Source: Flavobacterium nitrogenifigens (GTDB lineage: Bacteria > Bacteroidota > Bacteroidia > Flavobacteriales > Flavobacteriaceae). Taken from it: a DNA stretch of 64,000 bases. Location: contig NZ_QJRI01000176.1 of NCBI RefSeq assembly GCF_003254565.1, forward strand, positions 62,001 through 126,000. The letters run 5' to 3'. Under the pieces are notes generated by a model that worked only from the letters and a program-made list of their open reading frames with translations, was not told the DNA's origin and made no database searches. Made by a program: the position numbers and the translations under genes. Position 1 is the first letter of the stretch. Each line of letters starts with the position of its first letter. Below are positions 8,690 through 16,356 of the stretch, one piece after another.

Positions 8690-8829
8690 ACCGCAAAGAA
8701 CGCAAAGATTTTTTTTAGGATTGAGAATACAAACGCAAAAGTTCGCAAAGCTATATAGATAAAGCTTTGCGAACTTTTGCGTTTATATTTAGTCTTTTAT
8801 GTATGAACCTTGCGCTCTTTGCGGTTAAA
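8690..8829. repeat. Nested inverted repeat (CGCAAAG family)
   Basis: Two nested palindromes occupy the gap between convergent genes. The inner one is a perfect 22-bp stem (8731-8752 and 8763-8784) with a 10-base loop. The outer one pairs ACCGCAAAGAACGCAAAG near 8690 with its near complement ending at 8829. All arms are made of variants of the same word, CGCAAAG, so the array looks built by repeated duplication of one unit. It may also end transcription from both sides. No protein is encoded. Confidence 0.85.
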
Positions 8830-8834
8830 AAATA

Positions 8835-9800
8835 TTATCCTAAATAAAGAATTGACACTAAAGCTAAAGCAGCAATAAAGATCCAAAGGAAAACACCTTG
8901 AAACAAAGGCTTTACGCCTACCGTTTTTAAAGTAGCGAAATTTAAAGTTGCTCCAATCAAAAACAAGGTTATCGTTAAACCAATTTTTGCAATCCCAACA
9001 AGATGACCAGTAAAAATGGCTGTTGACGGTACATAAGTATTCACTAGCATTGCTATAACAAACAAACCTATAAAGTAAGGTATTTTGATTTTTGAATTCT
9101 TGCTTTTAAAAAGAAAAGCGGTTAAGATCGAAATTGGGATAATCCATAAAGCTCTAGCTAGTTTTACAGTTGTTGCAACTTGGAGTGCTTCAACACCATA
9201 TTTATTTGCCGCACCAACTACAGAACTGGTATCATGAATTGCAATGGCACACCATAACCCAAAATCTTTTTGCGACAAATCTAATTGATGTCCGATGAAC
9301 GGAAATACAAATAAAGCTATAGAATTGAGTATAAAAATAACTCCGAGAGCAATTGAAGTCTGATTTTCGTTTGATTTGATTACTGGCGAAATTGCCGCAA
9401 TAGCACTTCCACCGCAAATTGCTGTTCCGCAAGAAATTAAGTGAGACGTTTTTCTTTCTGTTTTAAGCCATTTTCCCAAAAGTAATCCGAAAAGTAAAGT
9501 GCTGAAGATTGAAAAAACAGTTAAAACAAATCCTTCTTTTCCTGCTGAAACTGCACTGTTTGCGTTCATTCCGAATCCTAAACCAACCACCGAAAACTGC
9601 AATAAAAATGTAATAGCTTTATGATTGAACTCCACAAATGGATTTCCGAAAAGATTCACAATTATAACTCCCAATAAAAGTGCTATTGGAGGCGAAATGA
9701 TCGAAAATAAACATAAAAGAATTACAGCAAGAAAAAGCACTTGCTGTACTGATTGATTAATTTCAAATAATTGTGCCGATGTTTGTTCTTTTGTTTTCAA
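8835..9800 (-). CDS. yeiH: YeiH-family putative sulfate exporter
   Basis: Polytopic inner-membrane protein of 321 residues with about nine or ten hydrophobic segments, of the UPF0324/YeiH family (Pfam Cons_hypoth698). Characteristic stretches include LLGVIIVNLFGNP, SVVGLGFGMN, CGTAICGGSAIAAISPVI and HDTSSVVGAA. The family is annotated as putative sulfate exporters; the substrate is not proven. A LysR regulator lies 75 bp upstream on the same strand, matching the yeiE/yeiH arrangement of other bacteria. The start is TTG at 9800: there is no ATG in frame before the first membrane segment, and an upstream stop closes the frame. Confidence 0.85.
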   Translation of the reverse strand: MKTKEQTSAQLFEINQSVQQVLFLAVILLCLFSIISPPIALLLGVIIVNLFGNPFVEFNHKAITFLLQFSVVGLGFGMNANSAVSAGKEGFVLTVFSIFSTLLFGLLLGKWLKTERKTSHLISCGTAICGGSAIAAISPVIKSNENQTSIALGVIFILNSIALFVFPFIGHQLDLSQKDFGLWCAIAIHDTSSVVGAANKYGVEALQVATTVKLARALWIIPISILTAFLFKSKNSKIKIPYFIGLFVIAMLVNTYVPSTAIFTGHLVGIAKIGLTITLFLIGATLNFATLKTVGVKPLFQGVFLWIFIAALALVSILYLG

Positions 9801-9875
9801 AATAAATGGGTATTGATATTATGTCGCAAAGTTCCGCCGTTTATATTGAAAACGCCAATCGTAAATTACAATTGG

Positions 9876-10778
9876 CTATAACTTCAAGTTATAATGAATT
9901 GCCAAATTTTGAATAAACAGTTCTGACAACGAATCTGATTTTCCTTGCAAAGTGGCTATGTAAAAATATCTTTCTACAGACAACTTCTCCACATCTAAAA
10001 CAATCAATTCTTTGTTTCTCAACTCCTTACTCACAGCGTGAATAGACATAAAAGCAAAACAATCTGAGTTTAATAAATATGATTTTATGCTTTCTGTACT
10101 TCCAAGCTGCATTTCAATTTGTAGATCTGAAAATTTTAAACCTGCTTTTTTTAAAGCAAATTCTATAACTTCAAGTGTTCCTGATCCACGTTCTCGAGTT
10201 ATGAATTTCATTGATTTTAAATCATTTACTGAAATTTCATTTTGTTTTACAAATGGATTATTGCTATTGCAGACCAAAACCAATTCGTCCTTTAAAAACG
10301 GAATATATTTAATTGACTGATTTTTTGACTGCCCTTCTACAATTCCGATTTCGATTTCTTTATTGATTAAAGCATTTTCGATTTGTTCTGTATTTCCATT
10401 CAGTAAACTGACTTTTATATCTTTTTGTTTCTGATGAAAACTAGCCAAAACTGGAGAAATAATATATTGCGAAATGGTTGTGCTCGCTCCTAACCTAAGC
10501 AAACCTTGACGTTCTGCATTAAACGAACTCATTTCAAAGTCTATTTCGCGGTAAATATCAAAAATACTCTTAGTATATTTTTGCAGCATTTTCCCAGCGG
10601 GTGTTAAAGCGATTTTAGAACCGTTTCGTTCAAAAAGTTTGATTTTATAGGTTTCTTCTAATTCTTGGATATGTTTAGAAACTGCCGGCTGAGTAATATA
10701 CAATTCGGTTGCCGCTTTAGTAAAATTAAGGCGGAGCGCAACGGTGTAAAAAACTTTTAGCCTGAAATCCATAATCAT
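9876..10778 (-). CDS. LysR-family regulator (YeiE-like)
   Basis: 300-residue transcription regulator. The N-terminal winged helix-turn-helix (about 3-62) has FTKAATELYITQPAVSKHIQELE; the C-terminal periplasmic-binding-like effector domain (about 92-295) includes LRLGASTTISQYI and FITRERGSGT. It precedes yeiH, which it probably controls; LysR members sense small ligands, and the RERGSGT motif belongs to the CysB/YeiE-like group, which would fit a sulfur ligand, by inference only. Two ATGs are possible: 10778 or 10772 (MDFRLKVF), the latter being closer to the usual LysR N-terminus. Confidence 0.9.
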   Translation of the reverse strand: MIMDFRLKVFYTVALRLNFTKAATELYITQPAVSKHIQELEETYKIKLFERNGSKIALTPAGKMLQKYTKSIFDIYREIDFEMSSFNAERQGLLRLGASTTISQYIISPVLASFHQKQKDIKVSLLNGNTEQIENALINKEIEIGIVEGQSKNQSIKYIPFLKDELVLVCNSNNPFVKQNEISVNDLKSMKFITRERGSGTLEVIEFALKKAGLKFSDLQIEMQLGSTESIKSYLLNSDCFAFMSIHAVSKELRNKELIVLDVEKLSVERYFYIATLQGKSDSLSELFIQNLAIHYNLKL

Positions 10779-10842
10779 AAATTTTTAATTCGTAATCTAC
10801 TTTCCTCTGTAATGCTTTTTTGTAATAATTTAATTTTCAAAT

Positions 10843-11589
10843 CTATAACAAAAGTTCTGGTCGATACTCAAAATGCATTGTATCATAATGTTTCCAATTT
10901 CCTCCCCAAATAAAGCCATATTTTTCAAAAATTGAAACTAGCTTGAGAGGAATTTGATTTCTATACCAAAGGGTAACTTCTTCATTTTTACATTTACAAT
11001 CCCATTGCCAATAGTTAGAATTTTTAACATTAATGTCAATTGTCATTCCATAGCTATGCATACTCAATCGGTTTGTTCCTGAAATTTTTCTCCAACTAAA
11101 TGTACCTCCAATAGCATTAATATATTTTTTAAACTCTGGATTATTATCTAATTCTGCTGAGAGTTTTTTTACTATTTTGTCAATTCCATTTACGGTTGTT
11201 ACTTTTATTTTCTGATTGACTAATTTCGGGCACCAAATAATTTCAGTCATTCTTGATTCAACTTCTGATTTTGAATTTCCGTAAATTTTCTTAAAAAAAG
11301 CTTCATTTCGAATTCTTCCTGCATCCTCCTTTGGAACTAAATTCTTATCTGCTTTATTATAAACAAACTTAAATTGATCCTCAATATCAGGATTATCTAA
11401 TAATTCTTGATTCGTTTTATTCTTAAAATCATCATAAAGTAAACTTGATTTATCACTAAAAATAATCTTATTGTCTTTATAACCTATAATTTGATCTGGA
11501 TATGCTTTAATTAATTTTTGAACATTCAATGGGATTTCCTGAGAAAAAGCATTTTGAAATATAAGGACTAAAAAAAAGAATCGTTTCAT
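10843..11589 (-). CDS. M15-family D-Ala-D-Ala carboxypeptidase-like protein
   Basis: 248 residues with a short signal peptide ending at NAFSQ (about residue 16). The C-terminal domain (about 110-245) has the zinc-peptidase pattern of the M15/VanY fold: SMHSYGMTIDIN supplies the His and Asp ligands, and HYDTMHFEYRPE the later His and the active-site region. Such enzymes trim peptidoglycan peptides in the periplasm. The ATG directly follows the stop codon of the DUF4846 gene (TAAATG), so the two are translationally coupled. The pairing suggests a joint cell-envelope role. Confidence 0.83.
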   Translation of the reverse strand: MKRFFFLVLIFQNAFSQEIPLNVQKLIKAYPDQIIGYKDNKIIFSDKSSLLYDDFKNKTNQELLDNPDIEDQFKFVYNKADKNLVPKEDAGRIRNEAFFKKIYGNSKSEVESRMTEIIWCPKLVNQKIKVTTVNGIDKIVKKLSAELDNNPEFKKYINAIGGTFSWRKISGTNRLSMHSYGMTIDINVKNSNYWQWDCKCKNEEVTLWYRNQIPLKLVSIFEKYGFIWGGNWKHYDTMHFEYRPELLL

Positions 11590-12423
11590 TTAAAAACGTT
11601 TTAATTGTGAGGAACTAAAAGTCCATTCGGGTGTTTTCAGAGAAGTTCCAGAATCGACAGCGTACCAAGGACTCAACGAACTATTATTTGGATTTTTCAA
11701 TATTTGAATTTCCTGTGCAGGCATATAACTTTGTGCTAAAAGCATAATTTTTTGATTGTTTTTTGGATTCATCGCCATATCTACTACAATAACAGCGTGG
11801 CCTGGGAAGCCTCCTTTTATAAAAACATCCCCTATTCTTATATCTGAAACATTAATTGGTTTCAGTTCTTTTTCTAGCGAAGCTGTTCCAGCATACATAA
11901 AAACCTTCTCTAAATATTTCCAATAAGTTTCATAACTGTCAGATGGTTTTGCAGTTTTAACCCAACTAGTTTTGTTGCCTTTAATAGCAATTCTGTAACC
12001 TGCAGCCCATTTACTAAAATCAGCTCGAAAACCATTGGTAAAATTAAAATGTATTTTATCGTACTGTTTTTGGCTATAAAAATAATCAGCTCGTAAACGC
12101 ATCACGGCATCAGCACATTGATGCAAATCCTGTTTTCCAATGGGCAAATCCACAACCCCTTCATAAACGTTTCGATTTGGTTTTACAGTTCCATCAAAAT
12201 ACAAAACATTTGAACCCAATGGTTTTAATGGAAGATTTCGAAGAAAAAAATCAAATGAAGTTTTAGATTCCTCTTCTCTCACAAATCCCTGAGGCAGTTG
12301 GAAACGCTGCTGAATCGTGTTTCCTAAAAGATTCTTTTTGTTGGTATTATTTGTCTCTGAAAATGAAAAAAAGCAAAAAATTATTATCAAAATTGCTACG
12401 ATAGAAAAGAATTTAACTTTCAT
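11590..12423 (-). CDS. DUF4846 family secreted protein
   Basis: 277 residues. An N-terminal hydrophobic segment (about 4-22) acts as signal or anchor. The rest matches the DUF4846 family as I know it: RFQLPQGF, SFDFFLRNLPLKPLGS, YEGVVDLPIGKQDLHQCADA and GGFPGHAVIVVDMA are recognisable. The HQCADA segment and the GGFPGHAVIV/AQSYMPAQ segments resemble the Cys/His arrangement of NlpC/P60-like papain folds. A peptidoglycan-related hydrolase is possible but unproven. It is cotranscribed with an M15 peptidase, its stop codon abutting that gene's start. Confidence 0.78.
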   Translation of the reverse strand: MKVKFFSIVAILIIIFCFFSFSETNNTNKKNLLGNTIQQRFQLPQGFVREEESKTSFDFFLRNLPLKPLGSNVLYFDGTVKPNRNVYEGVVDLPIGKQDLHQCADAVMRLRADYFYSQKQYDKIHFNFTNGFRADFSKWAAGYRIAIKGNKTSWVKTAKPSDSYETYWKYLEKVFMYAGTASLEKELKPINVSDIRIGDVFIKGGFPGHAVIVVDMAMNPKNNQKIMLLAQSYMPAQEIQILKNPNNSSLSPWYAVDSGTSLKTPEWTFSSSQLKRF

Positions 12424-12489
12424 AATTTTAGACTTTTAATTTACAACCATAAGATTACAAAATGCTAGAAGAAATTCGACTACACTTCA

Positions 12490-14517
12490 TCACAATAATC
12501 CGTTAAATTTTCTAACAAACCATTCCGCTGTTAATAAAGCAACAATTAAGATTAACAACCAAACCCAATCAATTATTGGCGTTTTAGTCGAAACATTTTT
12601 TTCGATTGATTTGTATTCTTTACTTTCTAAAAGCATGTTAATCAAGTGATCCTCCTGATCTTCAAAAAATGTTTTTCCACCTGTCTGTTTTGCTAGTTGC
12701 TGTAATTTCTGAATATCTGGATTTACGAATTGTTTTTCGATATCAAAATCCAAAATCTCAAAATGACTTGCGTATGAAGTGTTTGAGTTTAATTCCTTCA
12801 CTGTAAAGTTATATTTTCCAGCTGGAAGCCCTTCTAAATTGGCTGAAAAAGAATTACTTCCTTTTAGTAAATCGTAATTTTTAGTTTGTTTGGTGGCTGC
12901 ATTTACCACGCTAATTGTAAGTCTGGCTTTTTCGTCAAACTCATAATTTTTATTGAAATACTGTGCATTAATGATAATTTCTTCCCCAGAGTTATAAAAA
13001 CTTTCATGCGTTACTACCAAAGATTTCTTTGAAGTCGATGATGCTAAATATTGAACTATTTTATCAATAAAAACATCATACTTTTCGAAAGACTGATTAT
13101 CAACATGACTTTGTAGACGCCATTTCCAGCTATTTTCTCCTAAAAGAAAAGCGGTTCTTTTTCCTTGATTTTCGGCAAAAGCCAATAATGGAGCATTTGT
13201 AGAAACGTTTCTAATTTTTGAAGAAAGCAAAACAGACACATTTCCATTCGTACTAATATTTCCGAATGGATTCTGCAGAGGCGGGAAATTTTCAAAACCA
13301 ATATCATCGATTGCAAAAAGATTAAAATCTGAATGGAATTCATTTAGAAAATCTTCTCGCTGATTGCTCATTTTAAAAATCAGATTATTTTGCTGCTGAT
13401 TTAAAAAATTGAAGTCGGTATTGTTTCCTGTTATAATAAAGGCATTTGTTCCTTTTAATTTATTATTGTCAAATATCGGTTTGAAAGCAGTCGTTGGCTG
13501 ATACAAAACCAAAATAGAAACATCTTGTAAGTCATTAATTTGATTCGGTTTAACCAATATCACTTTACGTTGTGCATTAACTTCAATTGATCGTTTTAAA
13601 GATGCAATATCTGGATGATTTATAGCTGAAACAATAGCAATTGTCGATTTCTGGTCAATAATTTCAACTGCGAAATTTTTGATATTGTTGTAGCTGTTTT
13701 TTTCTTTTGCAGAAGATTGAATACTAGCTTTATAAATCTGCAATCCTATTTTATCTGCAGGTAATAATAAATTTAGAGAAGCTGTTTTTTTTGAAGGCGA
13801 AAACGAAAGTTTTTCTTTTGCTACGACTGTATTTCCTTGCGAAATGGTAAATTCTGCATTGGCGGTTTTATTGCCGGCATATTGCAGAAAAACTTCGACA
13901 GGAAATTTATTTTTATGAAAAGCGTATTTGTTTACGTTAAGCTGATTGATTTTTAAATCGAAAAAAGTGGTTGTATCTCCCACAACCAAAGGATAAACTT
14001 TATTGACAGGATCGAATCTATACACATAGTCGTTTCCTGTAGTTTGATTTCCGTCGGTAATAATTACGGTTGGGAAAATCAGATTTTTGTTGATGCTTTT
14101 TAAATTCTTTGCTGCTTCGTCTAAATTGGTTTGATTGCCGCTAAAATCAAATTTATCTGAAGTTCTAAAATCGTTATCAAACTGATAAGACTGGATTTCG
14201 AATTTTTCTTTTAAAGCTGGATTTGAAACTAGTTTTTGATATAGTTCAACTGCTTTTTTATCAGATTTTAAAACCGCAATAGAACTTGAATTATCTACTA
14301 CAATTGCCAAAGGCGTTTTGGTAATCTCTAATGAGTTTTTAGAAATGATGGGATTAATCAATAATACCAATAACCCGAAAATAGCTAAAAAACGTAAAAA
14401 AGCCAAAAGTATCATCACATTGGATTTACTTTTGGCTTTGAAAAAATATTGAAAATACGATAAACCACCAGCAATTACTAAAGAAAGCAATAATAAAAGA
14501 ATCGTGTTTGTCGTCAT
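12490..14517 (-). CDS. Membrane-anchored vWA-type protein
   Basis: 675 residues. Two N-terminal membrane segments (about 4-22 and 33-58) and one at the C-terminus (about 652-670, around WVWLLILIVALL). Between them a von Willebrand A-like region starts with the MIDAS-like motif VVDNSSSIAV and continues with FPTVIITDGNQT. A central segment has a glutamine-amidotransferase-like layout (around ILVLYQPTTAF). The architecture resembles BatA/BatB-type membrane vWA proteins of Bacteroidota, but without adjacent MoxR or Bat genes. Function unknown; a protein-binding periplasmic role is a guess. Confidence 0.75.
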   Translation of the reverse strand: MTTNTILLLLLSLVIAGGLSYFQYFFKAKSKSNVMILLAFLRFLAIFGLLVLLINPIISKNSLEITKTPLAIVVDNSSSIAVLKSDKKAVELYQKLVSNPALKEKFEIQSYQFDNDFRTSDKFDFSGNQTNLDEAAKNLKSINKNLIFPTVIITDGNQTTGNDYVYRFDPVNKVYPLVVGDTTTFFDLKINQLNVNKYAFHKNKFPVEVFLQYAGNKTANAEFTISQGNTVVAKEKLSFSPSKKTASLNLLLPADKIGLQIYKASIQSSAKEKNSYNNIKNFAVEIIDQKSTIAIVSAINHPDIASLKRSIEVNAQRKVILVKPNQINDLQDVSILVLYQPTTAFKPIFDNNKLKGTNAFIITGNNTDFNFLNQQQNNLIFKMSNQREDFLNEFHSDFNLFAIDDIGFENFPPLQNPFGNISTNGNVSVLLSSKIRNVSTNAPLLAFAENQGKRTAFLLGENSWKWRLQSHVDNQSFEKYDVFIDKIVQYLASSTSKKSLVVTHESFYNSGEEIIINAQYFNKNYEFDEKARLTISVVNAATKQTKNYDLLKGSNSFSANLEGLPAGKYNFTVKELNSNTSYASHFEILDFDIEKQFVNPDIQKLQQLAKQTGGKTFFEDQEDHLINMLLESKEYKSIEKNVSTKTPIIDWVWLLILIVALLTAEWFVRKFNGLL

Positions 14518-14520
14518 ATT

Positions 14521-14657
14521 TATTTAGTATTCAGTATCAGTTTACAGTCATCAGATTTTAAAAGTCAATTACTTGACTAAAAGTGTTCAGCTATCTAGAA
14601 TCAGAATAGACTGAATACTAAAACCTTTGAACCTTTGTAACTTAGTACCTCAGTACC
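14521..14657. repeat. Intergenic inverted and direct short repeats
   Basis: The spacer between fabG and the vWA gene holds an inverted pair TAGTATTCAGT (from 14525) and ACTGAATACTA (near 14611-14621). Short reiterated words of the CCTTTGTAACTTAG type follow, which recur at 41704-41758 and 42501-42517. No gene is seen. Confidence 0.55.
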
Positions 14658-15404
14658 TTATGTTAGCATTCCTCCGCAAACATTAAGAACTTGTCCTGTA
14701 ATGTAACCGCTCATGTCTGAAGCAAGGAATAAACAAGCATTTGCTACATCTTCTGGAGTTCCTCCGCGTTTCAACGGAATACCTTCTCTCCATCCTTTTA
14801 CTACATCTTCACTTAATTTTGCAGTCATTTCAGTTTCGATAAAACCTGGAGCAATTGCATTGCAACGAATGTTACGAGAACCTAACTCAAGAGCTACAGA
14901 TTTAGTAAATCCGATTGCACCAGCTTTAGAAGCTGCGTAGTTTGTTTGACCTGCGTTTCCAGAAACCCCAACAACAGAACTAATGTTGATGATAGATCCT
15001 GCTCTTTGTTTCAAGAAAGTTTTCTGAATCGCTTTTGTCATATTGAAAACCGATTTCAAGTTTACATCAATTACTTGGTCAAAATCTGCCTCAGACATGC
15101 GCATTAATAGGTTGTCTTTTGTAATTCCGGCATTATTGATTAAGATATCTACAGTTCCAAAGTCTGCTAAAACAGCATCAACAAAGGTTTGAGCTTCGTT
15201 AAAATCTGCTGCGTTAGATTGGTATCCTTTCGCTTTTACTCCTAAACTATTTAATTCTGCTTCTAAAGCTTCTGCAGATGCAGCAGATGAGCTGTATGTA
15301 AAAGCAACGTTTGCTCCATGTTTAGCAAAAACTTCAGCAATTCCTTTTCCAATTCCACGGCTTGCACCAGTAATAATTGCAACTTTTCCTTCTAGTAATT
15401 TCAT
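14658..15404 (-). CDS. fabG: 3-oxoacyl-ACP reductase
   Basis: NADPH-dependent reductase of the type II fatty-acid synthesis cycle, cytoplasmic, a classical 248-residue short-chain dehydrogenase. Cofactor motif TGASRGIGKG (about 13-22), NNAG at 90-93, and the catalytic set Ser143, Tyr156, Lys160 (ISSVVG and YAASKAG) are in place with family spacing. The ending SGYITGQVLNVCGGM is typical of FabG. It has its own promoter and is not in an operon with other fab genes here, so a dedicated role in another pathway cannot be excluded. Confidence 0.93.
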   Translation of the reverse strand: MKLLEGKVAIITGASRGIGKGIAEVFAKHGANVAFTYSSSAASAEALEAELNSLGVKAKGYQSNAADFNEAQTFVDAVLADFGTVDILINNAGITKDNLLMRMSEADFDQVIDVNLKSVFNMTKAIQKTFLKQRAGSIINISSVVGVSGNAGQTNYAASKAGAIGFTKSVALELGSRNIRCNAIAPGFIETEMTAKLSEDVVKGWREGIPLKRGGTPEDVANACLFLASDMSGYITGQVLNVCGGMLT

Positions 15405-15434
15405 ATTAAGGTATTCGTTTTATTTTTTGAATTA

Positions 15435-15442
15435 CAAATATA
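15435..15442 (-). promoter_or_regulatory. -7 element for fabG
   Basis: TATATTTG on the minus strand, about 30 bases upstream of the fabG ATG. No clear -33 element. Confidence 0.5.
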
Positions 15443-15515
15443 GATTATTTGAGCATTTAATAAAATTTGTAATCCAAAAATTGGCTTAAGAATTTTAGAT
15501 GTTGTTAAAACAAAA

Positions 15516-15542
15516 AAAACAGCTTATTTTATTAGCTGTTTT
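15516..15542 (-). terminator. Terminator after the small AG-leader peptide gene
   Basis: Stem AAAACAGCT/AGCTGTTTT with a nine-base loop; on the minus strand it is followed by a T-run, 58 bases after the peptide's stop codon. Confidence 0.75.
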
Positions 15543-15600
15543 CCGAAAGCAAAAAACCATTTCGAAATTTGAAACGTTTTTTTTAATCTAATTATATTGA

Positions 15601-15792
15601 TTATGGCAAATCAAACTCTGGAGCAGGAATGATTTCAACAGGCTGATCAATACATGGTGCAATATACGGCGGCGTCATTACACCGCCTTCTCCTGTTTGA
15701 CAATCCCAAAAAAAATCTCCAGCTTTAATGCTTCTTTGCTCATCGCGATTCAAAATCTCTACTCCTTTAAAATTTAAAATTGATTTTAACAT
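15601..15792 (-). CDS. Small bacteriocin-like peptide with AG-type leader
   Basis: 63 residues. The N-terminal 25 residues look like a leader of the Bacteroidota natural-product/bacteriocin precursor type: MLKSILNFKGVEILNRDEQ, then RSIKAG, where Ala-Gly replaces the usual Gly-Gly cleavage site. The remaining 38 residues would be the exported core, beginning DFFWDCQTGEGG. They are acidic and proline-rich with two cysteines (DCQ and PCID) that could form a disulfide. Leaders of this kind are cut by peptidase-containing ABC transporters, but none is encoded nearby. A small membrane protein lies 200 bp upstream on the same strand. Terminators bracket it, so it is a single-gene unit. Role (antimicrobial, signal, other) unknown. 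Confidence 0.65.
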   Translation of the reverse strand: MLKSILNFKGVEILNRDEQRSIKAGDFFWDCQTGEGGVMTPPYIAPCIDQPVEIIPAPEFDLP

Positions 15793-15934
15793 AATAATTG
15801 GTTTTTTGATTTTTGCTAACTCAATCCTTTTTTGTCTGTTGAGTTTTCAGACATATACATATTCCGCCTCTAAATATAAGAAAACAAACACAATATAAAT
15901 TAAAAAAGACAGTTTTAACTTAAAAAAAATAAAA

Positions 15935-15959
15935 AAACAGCTCGTAAAATGAGCTGTTT
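15935..15959 (-). terminator. Terminator after the 91-aa membrane protein gene
   Basis: Stem AAACAGCTC/GAGCTGTTT with a seven-base loop, T-run on the minus strand. Its core (CAGCT) resembles the terminators at 15516 and 16321. Confidence 0.75.
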
Positions 15960-15992
15960 CCCCCCAAAATAAAAAAACAAAACTAAAAAAGT

Positions 15993-16268
15993 TTAAATGT
16001 GATTTTGTCTCGTTATAAAAAATATTACAATCATGACTATTGCCATGAATAACATTCTGTAAATCGAAGATTTAAATTCTTGTGTTTCTTCTACCGTATC
16101 TTTTTTTCTCTTTTGAACTAGATTCCATAGCGCTATTGGGATAATCAATAGTATAGAAACGTACAAATAGAACCTTAAATATTCATAATAATATTCATTT
16201 ATAATAAGTAAACCTATCCCCCAAAAGTGCACCGCAATAGTTGCTGGTGTAAATATTCTCTTAATCAT
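15993..16268 (-). CDS. Small membrane protein, unknown function
   Basis: 91 residues with three hydrophobic segments (about 8-25, 30-49 and 68-85) separated by a charged loop RKKDTVEETQE. I do not recognise the family. It lies between terminators, 88 bp after the DUF4302 gene and 200 bp before the AG-leader peptide gene, all on one strand. An immunity or transport accessory role for the peptide is conceivable from position alone; there is no sequence evidence for it. Confidence 0.65.
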   Translation of the reverse strand: MIKRIFTPATIAVHFWGIGLLIINEYYYEYLRFYLYVSILLIIPIALWNLVQKRKKDTVEETQEFKSSIYRMLFMAIVMIVIFFITRQNHI

Positions 16269-16320
16269 AATATTCAGAAATTTTAAAGTTGTACTATTTT
16301 GATTCAGAAATTATGTTGGG

Positions 16321-16351
16321 AAAAGCAGCTCAAAAAATGAGCTGCTTTTTT
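16321..16351. terminator. Bidirectional terminator after the DUF4302 gene
   Basis: Perfect stem AAAAGCAGCTC/GAGCTGCTTTT with a seven-base loop, directly downstream of the last gene of the SusC/SusD operon; a long T-run is present only on the plus strand. Confidence 0.75.
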
Positions 16352-16356
16352 TTATA

